NCBI GenBank assembly: GCA_031761405.1
Contig: JASEVX010000130.1
Location: 327,501 to 391,500 of the forward strand
Origin: Serripes groenlandicus
Lineage: Eukaryota; Mollusca; Bivalvia; Cardiida; Cardiidae
Length of the DNA: 64,000 nucleotides
Direction of reading: 5' to 3'
In this document: positions 35,351 to 46,764 of the stretch, one piece after another
Position numbering within the stretch: position 1 is the stretch's first letter
How the letters are laid out: the number at the start of each line of letters is the position of its first letter
Notes under the pieces: model-generated
The model's database searches: none
Told to the model about the DNA's origin: nothing
The model's input: only the letters and a program-made list of their open reading frames with translations
Translations under genes and position numbers: made by a program

Positions 35351-35979
35351 GGTGGCATAACACAGTTGAAAGGTGATTTTCTGTTTCCTGGGACACCCCA
35401 ACTTTTATTTTCTCTGTATTTCTCATAATATCCATACTGGTTCGAAAAAAGGGTTTTCCTGAATTAAGGAGTGCCAGAATTGTAGGAAAATGACTGGAAG
35501 TCACACTCTCAGTCCACATTATGGAAAGCATTGGCCACAAAAGTGGTCTGAAGCAGGGTGAAAACAGTAGGACAGAAAAATCAATTTGACCCTTTATTCC
35601 AAAAATCACCTAACAAAAACGCAGAGGGTTAGTGTAAGTGAAGAGCTGCTAATTCTCTCAAAACAATAGGCAATATGTGGATGCAGTCAGAAATACCACA
35701 TTTCCAGCTCCTTTTCAAGCAATTTTGGAAGAGAAAGCTGGTATTCAAATTTACCTCTAAATTCATGCCTAGCTCTGCAACAAGTGTTGTCAAACCGGAA
35801 GGAGAAGTGGGTTCAACTGAAAAATTCAATCCCATGCCTAGTGCTTACTTTTCACATTTATAAACATCAAAATCAACCATTTACTCAAAAATGTACCCAA
35901 AACTTACTATTTGTCATTATTTCTATTTTTGACCCTGGCCAAAATCCGAATATTCCGAAAGCTTGTGTTATGTGTCACC
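35351..35979. mobile_element. Harbinger-type MITE, 629 bp, TAA target duplication, empty site known
   Basis: The ends GGTGGCATAACACAG and CTTGTGTTATGTGTCACC are imperfect inverted repeats. TAA lies on both sides (35,348-35,350 and 35,980-35,982). Copy 2 at 55,200-55,212 reads ACCATAAAGAGACC with a single TAA. A 3-bp TWA-type duplication and a GG start fit PIF/Harbinger. Two frames on the minus strand (35,331-35,609 and 35,629-35,835) show no transposase motif, so the element looks non-autonomous. Confidence 0.75.
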
Positions 35980-36224
35980 TAAAGAGACCATTTGTAGCAG
36001 TTTAACGAGGTATTGTGTTTTTTTGTTTTTTTAATTACTGTTCTCAAATGAAAACTAGGACGTCTGCAAACACTGCATTAGACTCTTCTGATTTTCTTGA
36101 CTGAATATTATGCGGCCTTAAATTCTTTATATGTTTTCCCTTTACCTTTAAACGTTTGTATCACACCTCTAATAATTTGTTCATTTTAATGAATTAATTA
36201 TCGCTGTTTCTCCTGTTGCGGAGT

Positions 36225-36440
36225 AACGATTTGTTTTAATGTGGATTTACGCAGTTTTCAACATTATTTCAGTTGTATTACGGTGACAAACCAGTTATTG
36301 ATGATCTCCGGATATACAAATCGGTACCAGGCTAGGAAATGTGCCTTGCCAAAAGACGCTCCACTTTGACTGCAGCGAGCGGGGATCAAATCCGGGTCGC
36401 CAGGTTATAAATCCACCACGCTAATCACAGTTGCCCGGAT
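36225..36440 (-). mobile_element. tRNA-derived SINE (type 3), diverged
   Basis: Tail GGATTTACGCAGTTTTCAAC and GTATTACGGTGACAAACCAG, body GTACCAGGCTAGGAAATGTG, and B-box region GGGGATCAAATCCGGG are all recognisable on the reverse reading. It lies within about 780 bases of copy 1 that copy 2 lacks. Confidence 0.65.
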
Positions 36441-37023
36441 TACAAGATATGAGCGTTGCTACAGGAAAACTAACGTTGACGTAATTATAACACACGAGGA
36501 CAGAAATAGCATCCATACTAAGGACCCAAATTAATAATGATTTACATACGTGGTTTGACGTGTTTTGAAAACCTTCTATGACTAATTGGAGAACATATTG
36601 CAGAGCCCGATCAAATGCGCTGACTGATCTGATCTCTCGCAAAAAAACCTTACGATTGGTTTTCACAGAGCGTCGATTCTATCTACTGTACATTTGGTTA
36701 CTATGTTGAGCCCTGAAACACGAAAATTTACCTATTTTTGTAATGCATAGAACGCATTTGTCTTTGTTATCGTAAACCTTTTCCACCAACAGACTCATTT
36801 GGACTAGTTTCCTGCAGACAGATTGTGAAAACACTGTTAATGAGCAAGTTTCATTGTGACACAATGTTATAAACTATTTTAGAAAATAAAACTTCAATAT
36901 TTGGCCTTCACAATTTTAAAGTGGTCTGCTGCAGAATTATTTAATATGGACAAGGTTTAAAACATAAGACTTTCCCACTAATCGTGGTAAATGTCATATA
37001 AAGACCTTGGAAAACAAATACAT

Positions 37024-37269
37024 CGAGGGCTTGGCGTGAAACGGTTGTAACTTAAATTAGTATTTTTTTACCAAGGTTAATGACCTCGCAATAAAGTCTT
37101 TATAAGCCTTAACTCATTTTACTTGGTAAACGATGGAAATTTAGGTGCCATTGCTCGTTCTGAGCAATGGCACCTAAATTTGCATTGTTTACAAAGGGGT
37201 CAAAATTGCCCCTAAACCAGGGTTTTCAAAACAGGTTTTTAGTTACAACCGTTTCACGCCAAACCCTCG
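37024..37269. mobile_element. MITE, 246 bp, ~30-bp inverted repeats, ACAT duplication, empty site known
   Basis: It starts CGAGGGCTTGGCGTGAAACG, continuing GTTGTAACT. The end is the reverse complement with one early mismatch (CGAGGGTTTGG). ACAT flanks both sides (37,020-37,023 and 37,270-37,273). Copy 2 at 55,461-55,480 reads ACACATACATGTAGTTGTAA with a single ACAT. The element has no open frame. A 4-bp duplication is used by several superfamilies (for example Sola1 and Ginger), so I do not assign one. Confidence 0.85.
37137..37181. repeat. 20-bp perfect hairpin inside the ACAT MITE
   Basis: AAATTTAGGTGCCATTGCTC at 37,137-37,156 and its exact reverse complement at 37,162-37,181 are separated by GTTCT. 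The flanking ten bases also pair with two mismatches. Confidence 0.92.
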
Positions 37270-37544
37270 ACATGTAGTTGTAACATTAATAGCATTATTA
37301 AAGCATGTGTTCCAAACTGTAAATATAGCTGTAGTTTGTGAATTAATCAAAAGAGAAGAAATTGCTCCTGATGAACGATATTTTTTTTTGCCACAATGTT
37401 TTCGAAAGTCGTTAACTGCAGATGATTCCAAATGAGTCTACACATGACGCTAGAAAGAGCTTAACAGTGACTAAAAAGGCAGGCATAAAAGGGTTTGGGA
37501 TAATTTCTAATACCCGACGGTCAGTGTTCCCATGACGTAACATC

Positions 37545-37800
37545 CTTTACCCTTACCGACGTACAGGACACGTTTAAATGGTTTCCAACAGACACAAAAT
37601 ATGTAGCAGACGACTTTTCAAAATATCAAGGCAAAAATTTGGAAACTCTTTAGAAGTGTTATTATTTGATACAGTTGCAAATATTGTGGCAAAAGGGGGA
37701 AATTGCTCGTCATGACAAATTTCAATTTGCCACAATGTCGCAATGTCATCTGCTGTTTTCAAACGCAGTAAAAATGCGACTTTATGTGGAAATGGGTAAA
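37545..37800. mobile_element. TTAA-family foldback MITE
   Basis: The left end is ACCCTTACCGACG, with ATGTAGCAGACGACTTTTCA. The centre is GGGAAATTGCTCGTCATGAC. The right end has CAATGTCATCTGCTG and TGGAAATGGGTAA. The counterpart in copy 2 is 56,280-56,480. Confidence 0.65.
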
Positions 37801-38029
37801 ACAGATTAAAATTAAATGTGGCGAAACAATATTACTCATAATAAGTATTTTCTCATTTTGCCACAATACCTCCAGCTTTATTTAAGAAGTATACGTTATT
37901 CATAGTGTGTCTCTAAATTGTCTTTGCTTACAAAGTCGTCAGATCTGTTTATTTGGGAATGGGGGAGAATTTATATAAAACACGTACCTTCAAATAGGCT
38001 CAAAATGTATTCCACCTTTTTTATTCAAA

Positions 38030-38720
38030 ACTCACAAGTTCAGTTTATTCTTCAGTTTATTGCTTATATCCACTACCTTTAGACTGTTGATCAAAACTCA
38101 GAACTGGCAGTGGCTAACTCTTGTTTAATACAAATTATATCCTATTATTTCAGACTTTTATTCTAAAAACAGTTTAAAATAAATTTTAGTTTCTTCTTCA
38201 CTTCCTGTCCACTTAAACACTTTAAAAACTCGAAACAGTTTATGTCAAACTCTAGATTTGTATTGTTTTCAGTCTCGTTGGATTGTTTTCAAATCACAAA
38301 ACTGTATCAGTTGAGCGCTAGTTTATTATATCCAATCTCCTTAGAACGTTTCCAAAACTCTAAACTATCTATTTTAAAACTCTAACTTATTATTAAATCC
38401 AATATTCCTTTAACTTTTTCCAATCCCAGAACAGTCTTTGCTTAACTCTAGTTTATCATTATATCCAATATTCTCAGAATGTTTCCAAAACTCTAAACTG
38501 TACCTGTTAAAACCCCAGTGTATTATTATATTTATTATATCCAATATTCTTTTGACGTTTTTCAATACTCCGAACAGTCTTTACTCACTCTCATTTTTTA
38601 TTAATATCTTTTTTTTTTCTTAAAACCTTTTTTCGAAAATAAGGAAAGTCAATGTTAAGCCTGTGTTCATTATTATATCAAATATTCTTAGAGTTACAAA
38701 AGTCTAAACGGTCTGTGTTA
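38030..38720. repeat. Degenerate tandem repeat, about 66-80 bp period
   Basis: Phrases such as TTATTATATCCAATATTCTT, then a GTTTTTCAAAACTC-like run and AACAGTCTTTG, recur about nine to ten times with heavy divergence. The counterpart at 56.7-57.4 kb contains the same old units plus a fresh 66-bp expansion. Confidence 0.75.
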
Positions 38721-39049
38721 AACTCAATTTTATTACTAAAGTATAATCCCTTCGGAACATCCTATTCACCTGGACGTGTACAGAACTCGCTATAGTATAC
38801 TGTTACAATCCAGGGTATTATTAATATCCAATATGTAAGTATAACAGTGTCCACATCTCCCACATTTGGTTGTGTGATTAATAAACAGAATCAATTTTAA
38901 AGACTTTGTAAATCCTGGATTTCCCTTTTGGCTACTGATATAATGTTTGCGAGAAAATGAATCAAATATTGCCCTTTTCTATCAATAGTTAAATACACAT
39001 AATACTTTACTCAATTACGTACCGAAAAGCCGTACAACGAAGCGAGATT

Positions 39050-39233
39050 ATGCTAAACATTTCCAACATACAACAAATCTTTGAAAACATAGTGGCAAAA
39101 ACCTGAAAAATCTCCATAAAAGATAGCTTAATTGTTAAATAAAGTTTATTTTTATTTTTGGCCAAACTGTTTTCAAAAGTCGTCTGCTGCTATTGCGTCT
39201 AAATGCGTGCGTAAGCAGGTGAGAAAGGGTTAA
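39050..39233. mobile_element. TTAA-family foldback MITE
   Basis: CATTTCCAACATACAACAAA and AGTCGTCTGCTGCTATTGCG mark the ends; GAGAAAGGGTTAA closes it with TTAA at 39,230-39,233. The counterpart at 57,758-57,990 is better preserved. Confidence 0.7.
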
Positions 39234-39454
39234 TTTGATTTCAGCATAAAATACGTACATTGTCCGTGTAAATCTTACTGTCACGTGTTCACCACATATA
39301 CGAAGATCAGTTCACATTAAAATCTGTCATACAATAACATGTTTACGTATTCATCGTGCGAAAGTTGAATGTTCGCGGTCAATAATTCAGCATGGCGTTC
39401 AATGTTATTCATTTATGTTATTAAAAGCGAGTTTGAACATTTTGTTCTTTATAA

Positions 39455-39535
39455 GTATATGCATAGTATATCGTAAATATATTGTTATCTTCTTCGCTAG
39501 TATATCGCAAATATATTGTTAACTTCTACGTCATT
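39455..39535. repeat. 34-bp repeat, about two units (unexpanded site)
   Basis: TATCGTAAATATATTGTTAT, CTTCTTCGCTAG occurs about twice here. The matching place in copy 2 holds about 20 units (58,225-58,905). Confidence 0.85.
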
Positions 39536-40016
39536 TCCTTACTATTAGAGACATATAAATACAGATGTATGTTCATGTCTCTGTTACCATCAGCTTGAAT
39601 TTAAAAAATCGCAGTCAATTTATCATCATTTGATTAATTTTTATTTTACTAATTAAAAAAACAAATAACAACAAACGTGAACGACGATACAAAAAAGGAT
39701 ATGAAAATTAAGACAATAATATAACTACTATTCTCTCCATGGATTTTGTGTTTTTGTTTGTTTTATTAATCATCACTTGTAATGTTGCTCCGATCGAATG
39801 TAAGAAACACGATTAACGTACATGGACACCTTTTTGTTGTGAAAGTAAACCTTCCCAACTCACACAAATGGCTGATATCTAAAATACTAGATCGTAAGGA
39901 TGTAATCGAACAAAACAATTACCGATAAACGGCGTTTACCAATAACACCAAAATAGACAAATATCTCCAGTAATAACAAACGTTATCTTATCGTTCTAAT
40001 AATTTTGATTTATCAA

Positions 40017-40244
40017 TTAACACTTTGTTTCCAATATACAACTAATCTGCAGCAGACGATTTTATATTTAGTAAATATATTGAATATTTCTATAAATAAA
40101 AGAACAATTATTGATAAAAGTCGAAATATTTGCTGCAAAAGGAGAAATTGCTCATTGTGAGCAAATTCTCCTTTCGCCATATTTTTTTCAAAAGTCGTCT
40201 GCTGCAGAGGCGTCCGAAATCGTCTGTATGCGGGAAAGGGTTAA
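40017..40244. mobile_element. TTAA foldback MITE, well-preserved copy
   Basis: TTAA at 40,017-40,020 and 40,241-40,244 flank it. The left is ACACTTTGTTTCCAATATAC and ATCTGCAGCAGACGATTTTA; the right is AAAGTCGTCTGCTGCAGAGG and GTATGCGGGAAAGGG. The centre, GGAGAAATTGCTCATTGTGA, folds on GCAAATTCTCC. A truncated relative, right half only, follows at about 40,285-40,410. TTAA flanks suggest piggyBac mobilisation. Confidence 0.8.
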
Positions 40245-41230
40245 ACATGCCAACCAAAATATTCTAAAACTTGATAGGAACCTTCACTTATTAGCACATT
40301 GTGATAAAAGGAGAAATTGCTCATTATATGCAATTTCTCCTTTCGCCACATTTTTTTTAAAAAGTTGTCTGCAGAGGCGTCAAAAATCGTCTGTACGTGG
40401 AAATGAGTTAAGCATTCCAAATGCTATAATCTAAAACTTGAGAGTAACCTCCAGATGGTGTCACTTATAAGCACGCACTTTGCATCACAAACACTTTGAG
40501 TATCGACTAACTTGAATGTCGAAGACTGGACTAGAATGGACATTTATCCAATACATCAAGTCCAACCCATTCTCCAATAAATGCGCATGTTGACGCATAT
40601 GCAAGAGACGATTTTTGTAAACATTATGGAAAAATGAAAAAAATGCTTTTACATGTAATGAGCAATTTCTCCTTTTGCCAAATTATTTTAAATTTTATTG
40701 AAAATTCATTTCATCTACAGATATTCGACATATTTTTATCTTAATGTTTTCAAAGGCGTCTGCTGCAGATTTCTTGAGTTTCCCCTTTGCATTCGCATTT
40801 TTACGCATCTGCAACAGACAGTATTTTTGGAAACATTTTGGAAAAATGAGAAATTGCTTTTATAGGCACTTTCTCCTTTTTTTCAAATTGTTTTCAAATT
40901 TCATCTACAGTTATACTTCCACCAATTAAGATTTCCATATTTTGATGAGATGATTTCACATACATCTGCTTTGTGTGACAAAAGGCGTAATTGCTCAATT
41001 AGCAATTTCTTATTCGCAACACTGTTATCAACTTTAGTCAATAATTGTTCTTTAATTTATAGATATTTTCAATAGTTTTGACTAACTGTTTTGAAAGTAT
41101 TCTGCGGTAGATTTGTTGTATGTTGGAAATGGATATTTCCAGCCGGGACAAGCAAGCAGTAGCAGAGAGAATAAAAAGCACAGACATCATAACACATTAC
41201 GTGCTTTAAAAGACATAAGATAAAGCGTTA

Positions 41231-41470
41231 ATTCCATGAGAAAACCAACATTGTGGACTCTGCGTTAAGTATCGACCCGAATCAGCTTACCCATGCCGCG
41301 AAGGCTAACCAAGAAAGATACGTTTCGCCTCCTGTTAATTTTTTGTTTCAGGAATCACTCTATAACTCTATCCCACGTGAGACGGACTGTGTCGGCTCGG
41401 ATTAGCCTGTGCAGTCTGGGTTGATACATTACGCAGAGTCCATAATGTTTGTTTTCTCACGGAACGGCTC
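41231..41470. mobile_element. Foldback MITE, GAGCCGTYCCACGAGAAAAC family
   Basis: The left end is worn (ATTCCATGAGAAAACCAACA). The right end TTTGTTTTCTCACGGAACGG with CTC is intact. The counterpart in copy 3 keeps only the right half (61,449-61,560). Copy 1 has no element here, so it inserted before copies 2 and 3 separated. Confidence 0.82.
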
Positions 41471-41554
41471 AATTATTGATGTTGCGTTGGGTCATGTGGT
41501 GTGAGAGCATATAAAAAAGCCAGTATTATAACTGAAAGTCATGATCTGTGAAGA

Positions 41555-41960
41555 GGATGAAAGTAGTCCCTAAGTCTGTCTTACACATTTGAATGTTACA
41601 CTGGAACGCAGATCTATGAATGCCTTAAGAGGATGAAAGTAGTCCCTAAGTCTGTCTTACACATTTGAATGGTACACTGGAACGCAGATCTATGAATGCC
41701 TTAAGAGGATGAAATTAGTCCCTAATATCTATGAATGCCTTAAGAGGATGAAAGTAGTCCCTAAGTCTGTCTTACACATTTGAATGTTACACTGAAACGC
41801 AGATCTATAAATGCCTTAAGAGGATGAAAGTAGTCCCTAAGTCTGTCTTACACATTTGAATGTCCCACTGGAACGCAGATCTATGAAAGCCTTAAGAGGA
41901 TGAAAGTAGTCCCTAAGTCTGTCTTACACATTTGAATGTTACACTGGAACGCAGATCTAT
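41555..41960. repeat. 76-bp minisatellite, about 5 units, specific to copy 2
   Basis: Units read TTAAGAGGATGAAAGTAGTC, CCTAAGTCTGTCTTACACAT, then GGAACGCAGATCTATGAATG. One unit is internally deleted near 41,720. Copies 1 (22,940-23,030) and 3 (61,625-61,710) have one diverged unit each. Confidence 0.92.
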
Positions 41961-41974
41961 GAATGCCCTTTCCT

Positions 41975-42250
41975 TCTCAATGGCTCATGTGTTACCGCCT
42001 CGCTCTTGTAGTGGCTACTGGCGTCCGCATCTTCACCGGAAGATAAAGTTCGATACTCAATCGGGACACATAAAAATGGCAGCAGTCGCTTCCCTCCTAT
42101 GCTTTAGGGATTGCATGGATATCACAACGACTAAAACTCTGCAGTAAGGATTGCATTACCAGACTTATTGGTAAATAACCCAGGATTCAACGTTAAATGA
42201 CTGAAATACTACTGAAAGTGACATATAACACCATTCAAACAAACAAACTC
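41975..42250 (+). mobile_element. tRNA-derived SINE (type 4), copy 2
   Basis: Head CTTGTAGTGGCTACTGGCGT and AAGTTCGATACTCAATCGG, body GGCAGCAGTCGCTTCCCTCC, one unit of GGTAAATAACCCAGGATTCA, end ACTGAAAGTGACATATAACA. It has a single unit where copy 3 has about 41. Confidence 0.75.
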
Positions 42251-42589
42251 ATGTATGTTATCAGCGGCCACGTTGTTCTGTAGCTTCCATTGAATATATA
42301 TCTGGTACAAAACGGTTGTGTTTACAATGCAGGAGATATAAATTTACCACGCCATTCTCTGTGAAACATAAAATTCCGCTTATTTATCAATAAAATTATT
42401 TATGGTTTTATGTGAATAACGGGCTACTAAAGTGAATTGCCTTTATCGGAAGAGGCACGAATATCTGCTTCTTTTAATAATTTTCGATGATTCTATTTAT
42501 CTAAGATATTCTCAATTTTCTAATTATCCATCTTACACAAAAGTTTATTTGTTTGTCAGACGCTACATGTAGGTTTATATACCAATGGT

Positions 42590-42690
42590 GCCGTCTGTAG
42601 GTCTAGGGATAAAAGAAACCGACCGTCTGTAGGTCTAGGGATAAAAGAAACCGACCGTCTGTAGGTCTAGGGATAAAAGAAACCGACGAA
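42590..42690. repeat. 32-bp tandem repeat, 3 units, specific to copy 2
   Basis: CCGTCTGTAGGTCTAGGGAT plus AAAAGAAACCGA repeats three times. Copy 3 (63,540) has one unit. Confidence 0.92.
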
Positions 42691-42835
42691 GTTTCAAATG
42701 ATTCTTTCCCTCTTATAGACACAAAGAATGCACTTGAAGAAAAATAGAATGTTCCCACAACGTTTTCTACACAGTCTCAGTATAACGTATAACATACGTA
42801 TCTGAACTTGTTAAATAATTGTCTGTGTAAGGTTT

Positions 42836-43146
42836 ATTGATTGATTGATTGATTGATTTATTGAGGTTTAACGCCGTTTTCAACAATCGTTCAGTCATAT
42901 CACGGCGGCCAGTTCACCTACTCATGTGTTCTGGCTTTCGCACACCAGTATTCGACACAGCATTCTTTCAATGCAACTGGCTGCTTTTCAACATAGACTG
43001 TTAGCCCACTGGTGTGAGACGAATGACGCTTGTCACAGTGACTTTTGTCAAACGTCCGAAAAAATCTTGACCGAGCTGGGGTTTTAACTCACAACCCTGG
43101 ATTGACAGCTCGTATCGCTACCGACTGAGCTCCCGGGACTCGGCCT
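42836..43146 (-). mobile_element. tRNA-derived SINE (type 2), full-length copy
   Basis: It has a TTGA-type tail (GATTGATTGATTGATT) and GAGGTTTAACGCCGTTTTCA. The body includes CAACTGGCTGCTTTTCAACA and GTGACTTTTGTCAAACG. The minus-strand head reads GGGAGCTCAGTCGGTAGCG. The layout matches the copies at 24,272 and 63,715. Confidence 0.82.
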
Positions 43147-45435
43147 GTAGAAGGAAGGTGACGATGAACGTGCATACGTGCTAGCACGTGCGAGTTTACA
43201 CTAAGTTTCACCCTTTCAATGCTGATTAATCGTTTTAATGGACTTGTCCAGTTTTGCGTTTGATAAAGTTCATAGACGATTTTTTAGAGAAACCAAGATC
43301 AAAATGCTGAGTAAGCCAACAGTTTGGAACGTAGTTTATGTGTGTGGAGGCCGCCGACTATTTGCGTTTATGCGTGTCCACGTGCTAGTGTGCAAGAGCA
43401 TTAACCCCTTACAAAGACAAACATTGTCATTATCCAATTTCCGTTAGACACGACTCGCATGCCTTGATCTGTTAAAGGCGGCAGGTTAAAACAGTTCAAC
43501 ATCTGTTCCCAAAAACAACAAAAGCTTTTCTTGGCTGTCTATCCTATATATGTTTCCATGTCTGATACATATGAGTAATGTACGAGTTGCTCAGCCCTTT
43601 CAAGATTGATTTATGTTAAATGGACTTGTCCAGCCTTGCATTTCTAATTATTTATTTATTTGTTTGTTTAAACGTATGGTGTTTAACGCCGCTTCCAAAA
43701 TAAAATCAATTATATCTCGGTGTTCCTCGTTAAGTAACCATTACCTCAGGTCGTAATGGAAGTTTGGGGGAAATCAAGATCAAAATTCTGAAATTGGGCA
43801 GCCAACAGTATTGCGTCCAGTTAGACGACTCAGATGCGGCTGATGGCTTGCTTATATATATTGGTTGGCGTATCTGAAGGAAGAAGACTTTTGATAACAT
43901 TATAGATAAAAATAAAGAAAGACAAAATATAACTGTGTGGAATGTATCCTCTTTTGCGAAAGTCTTTACAACTATGTTCAATATTTGTGCTTTCATTTAT
44001 AGAGATTTTTTAATAATTCTGAACATATGTTATTCTTAGAGTCGTCTGCTATCGATAGGTTCTATGTGAGAAAGAGTTCAAGCATAAATATATCAATCCT
44101 CCACTTTTTACTGCTATAGAATCCGCAAAGGTTAGGAAAATGGGTTTATTCATTTATGTTGACTGCTTTGCTTCAGAGCGATGTTTACGCCGCCATTGCA
44201 GTATTTTGGTTATATCACGGTATTTCCATTGTCGTGAATAGCAGTATAGGCGTTAGTATTTTAAACCTCCCCCTTATGGAGACGCATTTAAAACATTTTC
44301 CGGATACAACAAATCTGCAGCAGACGAATTTGAAAACATCTTGGTATTAAAATGGAAAATATCTGTTAATGAAAGTAATATAGGGTTGACAAACATTGTG
44401 GCATAATGAAAATAACCTCACAATGTTTTCATGGCGTCAGAAAAGTGTGTATGAGAGAAAGGGTTAATGCAACTGCAATAGTTTACCACCTTGGCCCTCT
44501 TCATTTCCAAGTAACCTTAACACTTCGAAGAATTACAGTACTTTCAGTACTTTGATTTCCCATAAATCTGAACGGTCGAAGATTACGGATGCTTGAAACA
44601 TATCAAATACATTTTGTTGGTGCGATGGTGCACTTTGTGGTGATTTCTATGTTGTCTCATGATAGAAAGCAGGGCATATACGTACATAGCTTAGTAATCA
44701 TTAGTCATCCCCGGAACAAAACTGTTTATTTGTTTGTCGGACGCTACATGTAGGTCTACATATCACAGGTGTCGTCTATAGGTCTAACGTTAAAGGAAAC
44801 ACATATCGTTCTGGTATTTTCCCATATTACAAAAATGTATTCCTGTTGATACTATAACCTCATTCTACATTGTTTAAATGTACCGAAAGTAACACATAAA
44901 CTTGAAGACTTGATATCTATTGTCATGACTAGCCGCTATTTTGTCAAATTGTTATCAACTTCTGAAAAAACAAGCAATTAGAGCCAGGTCATAAAACTTG
45001 AGTCCTTTTTTGTTCATCCTTTTCAAAAGAGCAGATGATGTATTATGAATTGAAGATATCAAAGAAATATAAACTTTATATATATGTAATTTCATTTATT
45101 GGCAATAAATAGAGATTTTCCATATTTAGTCTGAACGTTTTCCAAGTCGCCTGCTGCAGATTTGCTGTATTTTGGGGAGGATGAGCCAATGAACTTGGAC
45201 AGTGGATGAATGTGGTGTTGATTACAAGTGGCGTTCATATGCAAATTGACTGTTTAAATTGGAAACAAATTAGAAACAATGGGATAGTTTTACTGCACTC
45301 CAGGGTAAATTGACGTTAAAAACTCGTTTAATTAGAAATAGCACGGGATATTACAAAATAAACTAAATTTTAAACTGGAAAAAATTCGGTCATTTCTTTC
45401 TGTTTTTGTGCAGTCGTTCCTTCGACGATTTTTTT

Positions 45436-45461
45436 GGGGGGGGGGGGGGGGGGGGGGGGGG
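45436..45461 (+). repeat. Poly-G run of 26
   Basis: Twenty-six consecutive G after a T run. The copy 1 counterpart (28,917) has seven to eight. Confidence 0.9.
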
Positions 45462-45959
45462 ATTGTTTTTCATGTTTATAACTCTATTCAATATTTTCTA
45501 ATTTCATTAATAAGTAAAATCAACCAGAAATGCTTTCATATTAAAACCCATATGTATAATATATGTTATACTGTTATGTATATGTATGTATTGTGACACG
45601 ATAAATATCTGTAGTATGTATATGGATGTTTTTTATGTGACTTGTATGTTTTATGTCAATTAATATTGCTGTTCTGCGTTTCGTAAACCAAATCAGATCT
45701 TTGGAGAAGTTAAATGCATGCCAAAAAGATACATTCGTGATCGAGTGTAAATATTTGGTAAATTAATGACTATTGGTTATCGATTGTAATACTGTTTGGT
45801 TCCATTAAACTGTCTATCTATTTACGTTAAACACTAAATCATCTTTTTACGCGTGTGTAAGAAAATATATCTTGTTTTCTTCACAAGCGTTAGATATAGT
45901 GTTCTAATTTAAATAAATTATTCTTCAAATGTAAACTGAAAACTGTACTCACTTACAGA

Positions 45960-46160
45960 AGCTTTCTGACGCCTCGGCAGCAGACGAATTTTAAAATCAT
46001 TTTGGCAAAAGAGGAAATTGCTCTTATTGATCAATTTCTATTTTGACCTGAATATTTTCAACTCAATGAATGATTATACTCTAATTTGTGGACATTTGTC
46101 TTCATGTTTCTTTCAATACTTGTTCGAAGTAGTCTGCGAATGTGATGTATGTGGAAAAGA
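45960..46160. mobile_element. TTAA-family foldback MITE, diverged
   Basis: CTGACGCCTCGGCAGCAGAC, the centre AAGAGGAAATTGCTCTTATT, and GATGTATGTGGAAAAGAATT at the right end. The copy 1 counterpart near 29,280-29,450 is reduced at its left. Confidence 0.55.
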
Positions 46161-46764
46161 ATTAAGAATAGTTGGCGAATACGGACCCTAGTAGTATGTG
46201 TGTGATACAGTATAGGTTTATCAAATGCTATATTTCGAAACACGGTGACTGTTCTGTAACGACACTATAATAAGGCAATCATCGGAATTCTTCGGCAAAA
46301 CTCATAAACGCTATGTTTCTGTCTGTCGTACAGAACAAAAAACACTTTTTAAAGCGTAAAATATTTGTTCAATTATTTATTTATAGATTCGATTAAAGAG
46401 ATTGCATACACCTGTTTTACTACTCTATAAACACGATCAGTTAATTAAAGCCTTTTGCAATGAATACGTTGTGTTTGCATAGTGTACAATATGTGTCAAA
46501 TACTTAATAATCGTCACCGGATAAGGTAAGTTTGTGCTCATCAATAACAACAGCATCAGATTACAGAAAAGGCCATTACAGCCGTTTTGATCTTACCCCA
46601 CGCAGTACATTGTGAATACTTATTTATCTGTTTACGTTTAACCCATGTACACTGATATATAATAACATATCGTTTAAAAGAAAATACCAAAAAAACCACA
46701 ATTCCTTTCATTAAATGAAACATAAGAGACTGTTTGTTAAACGTCAAGTATGTAAACATCAAAC

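Larger units (their letters stand above)
20947..41024. repeat. Segmental duplication, copy 1 of a ~20-kb tandem unit
   Basis: It begins where sequence at 20,947-21,210 matches 41,025-41,210 (TAGTCAATAATTGTTCTTTA, then GACAAGCAAGCAGTAG). Anchors then recur in the same order and orientation about 18.6 kb further on: ATTATTGATGTTGC at 22,902 and 41,473, and CAGTGACTTTTGTCAAACGT at 24,443 and 43,036. The match continues through 25-33 kb against 43.6-54.7 kb and 36.9-40.0 kb against 55.4-61.0 kb. Copies differ by insertions and by array size. Confidence 0.85.

Noticed and set aside
35331..35835. Two minus-strand frames as a possible transposase
   Set aside because: No Harbinger or other transposase motif is visible, and the frames overrun or are confined to a 629-bp element defined by its ends.
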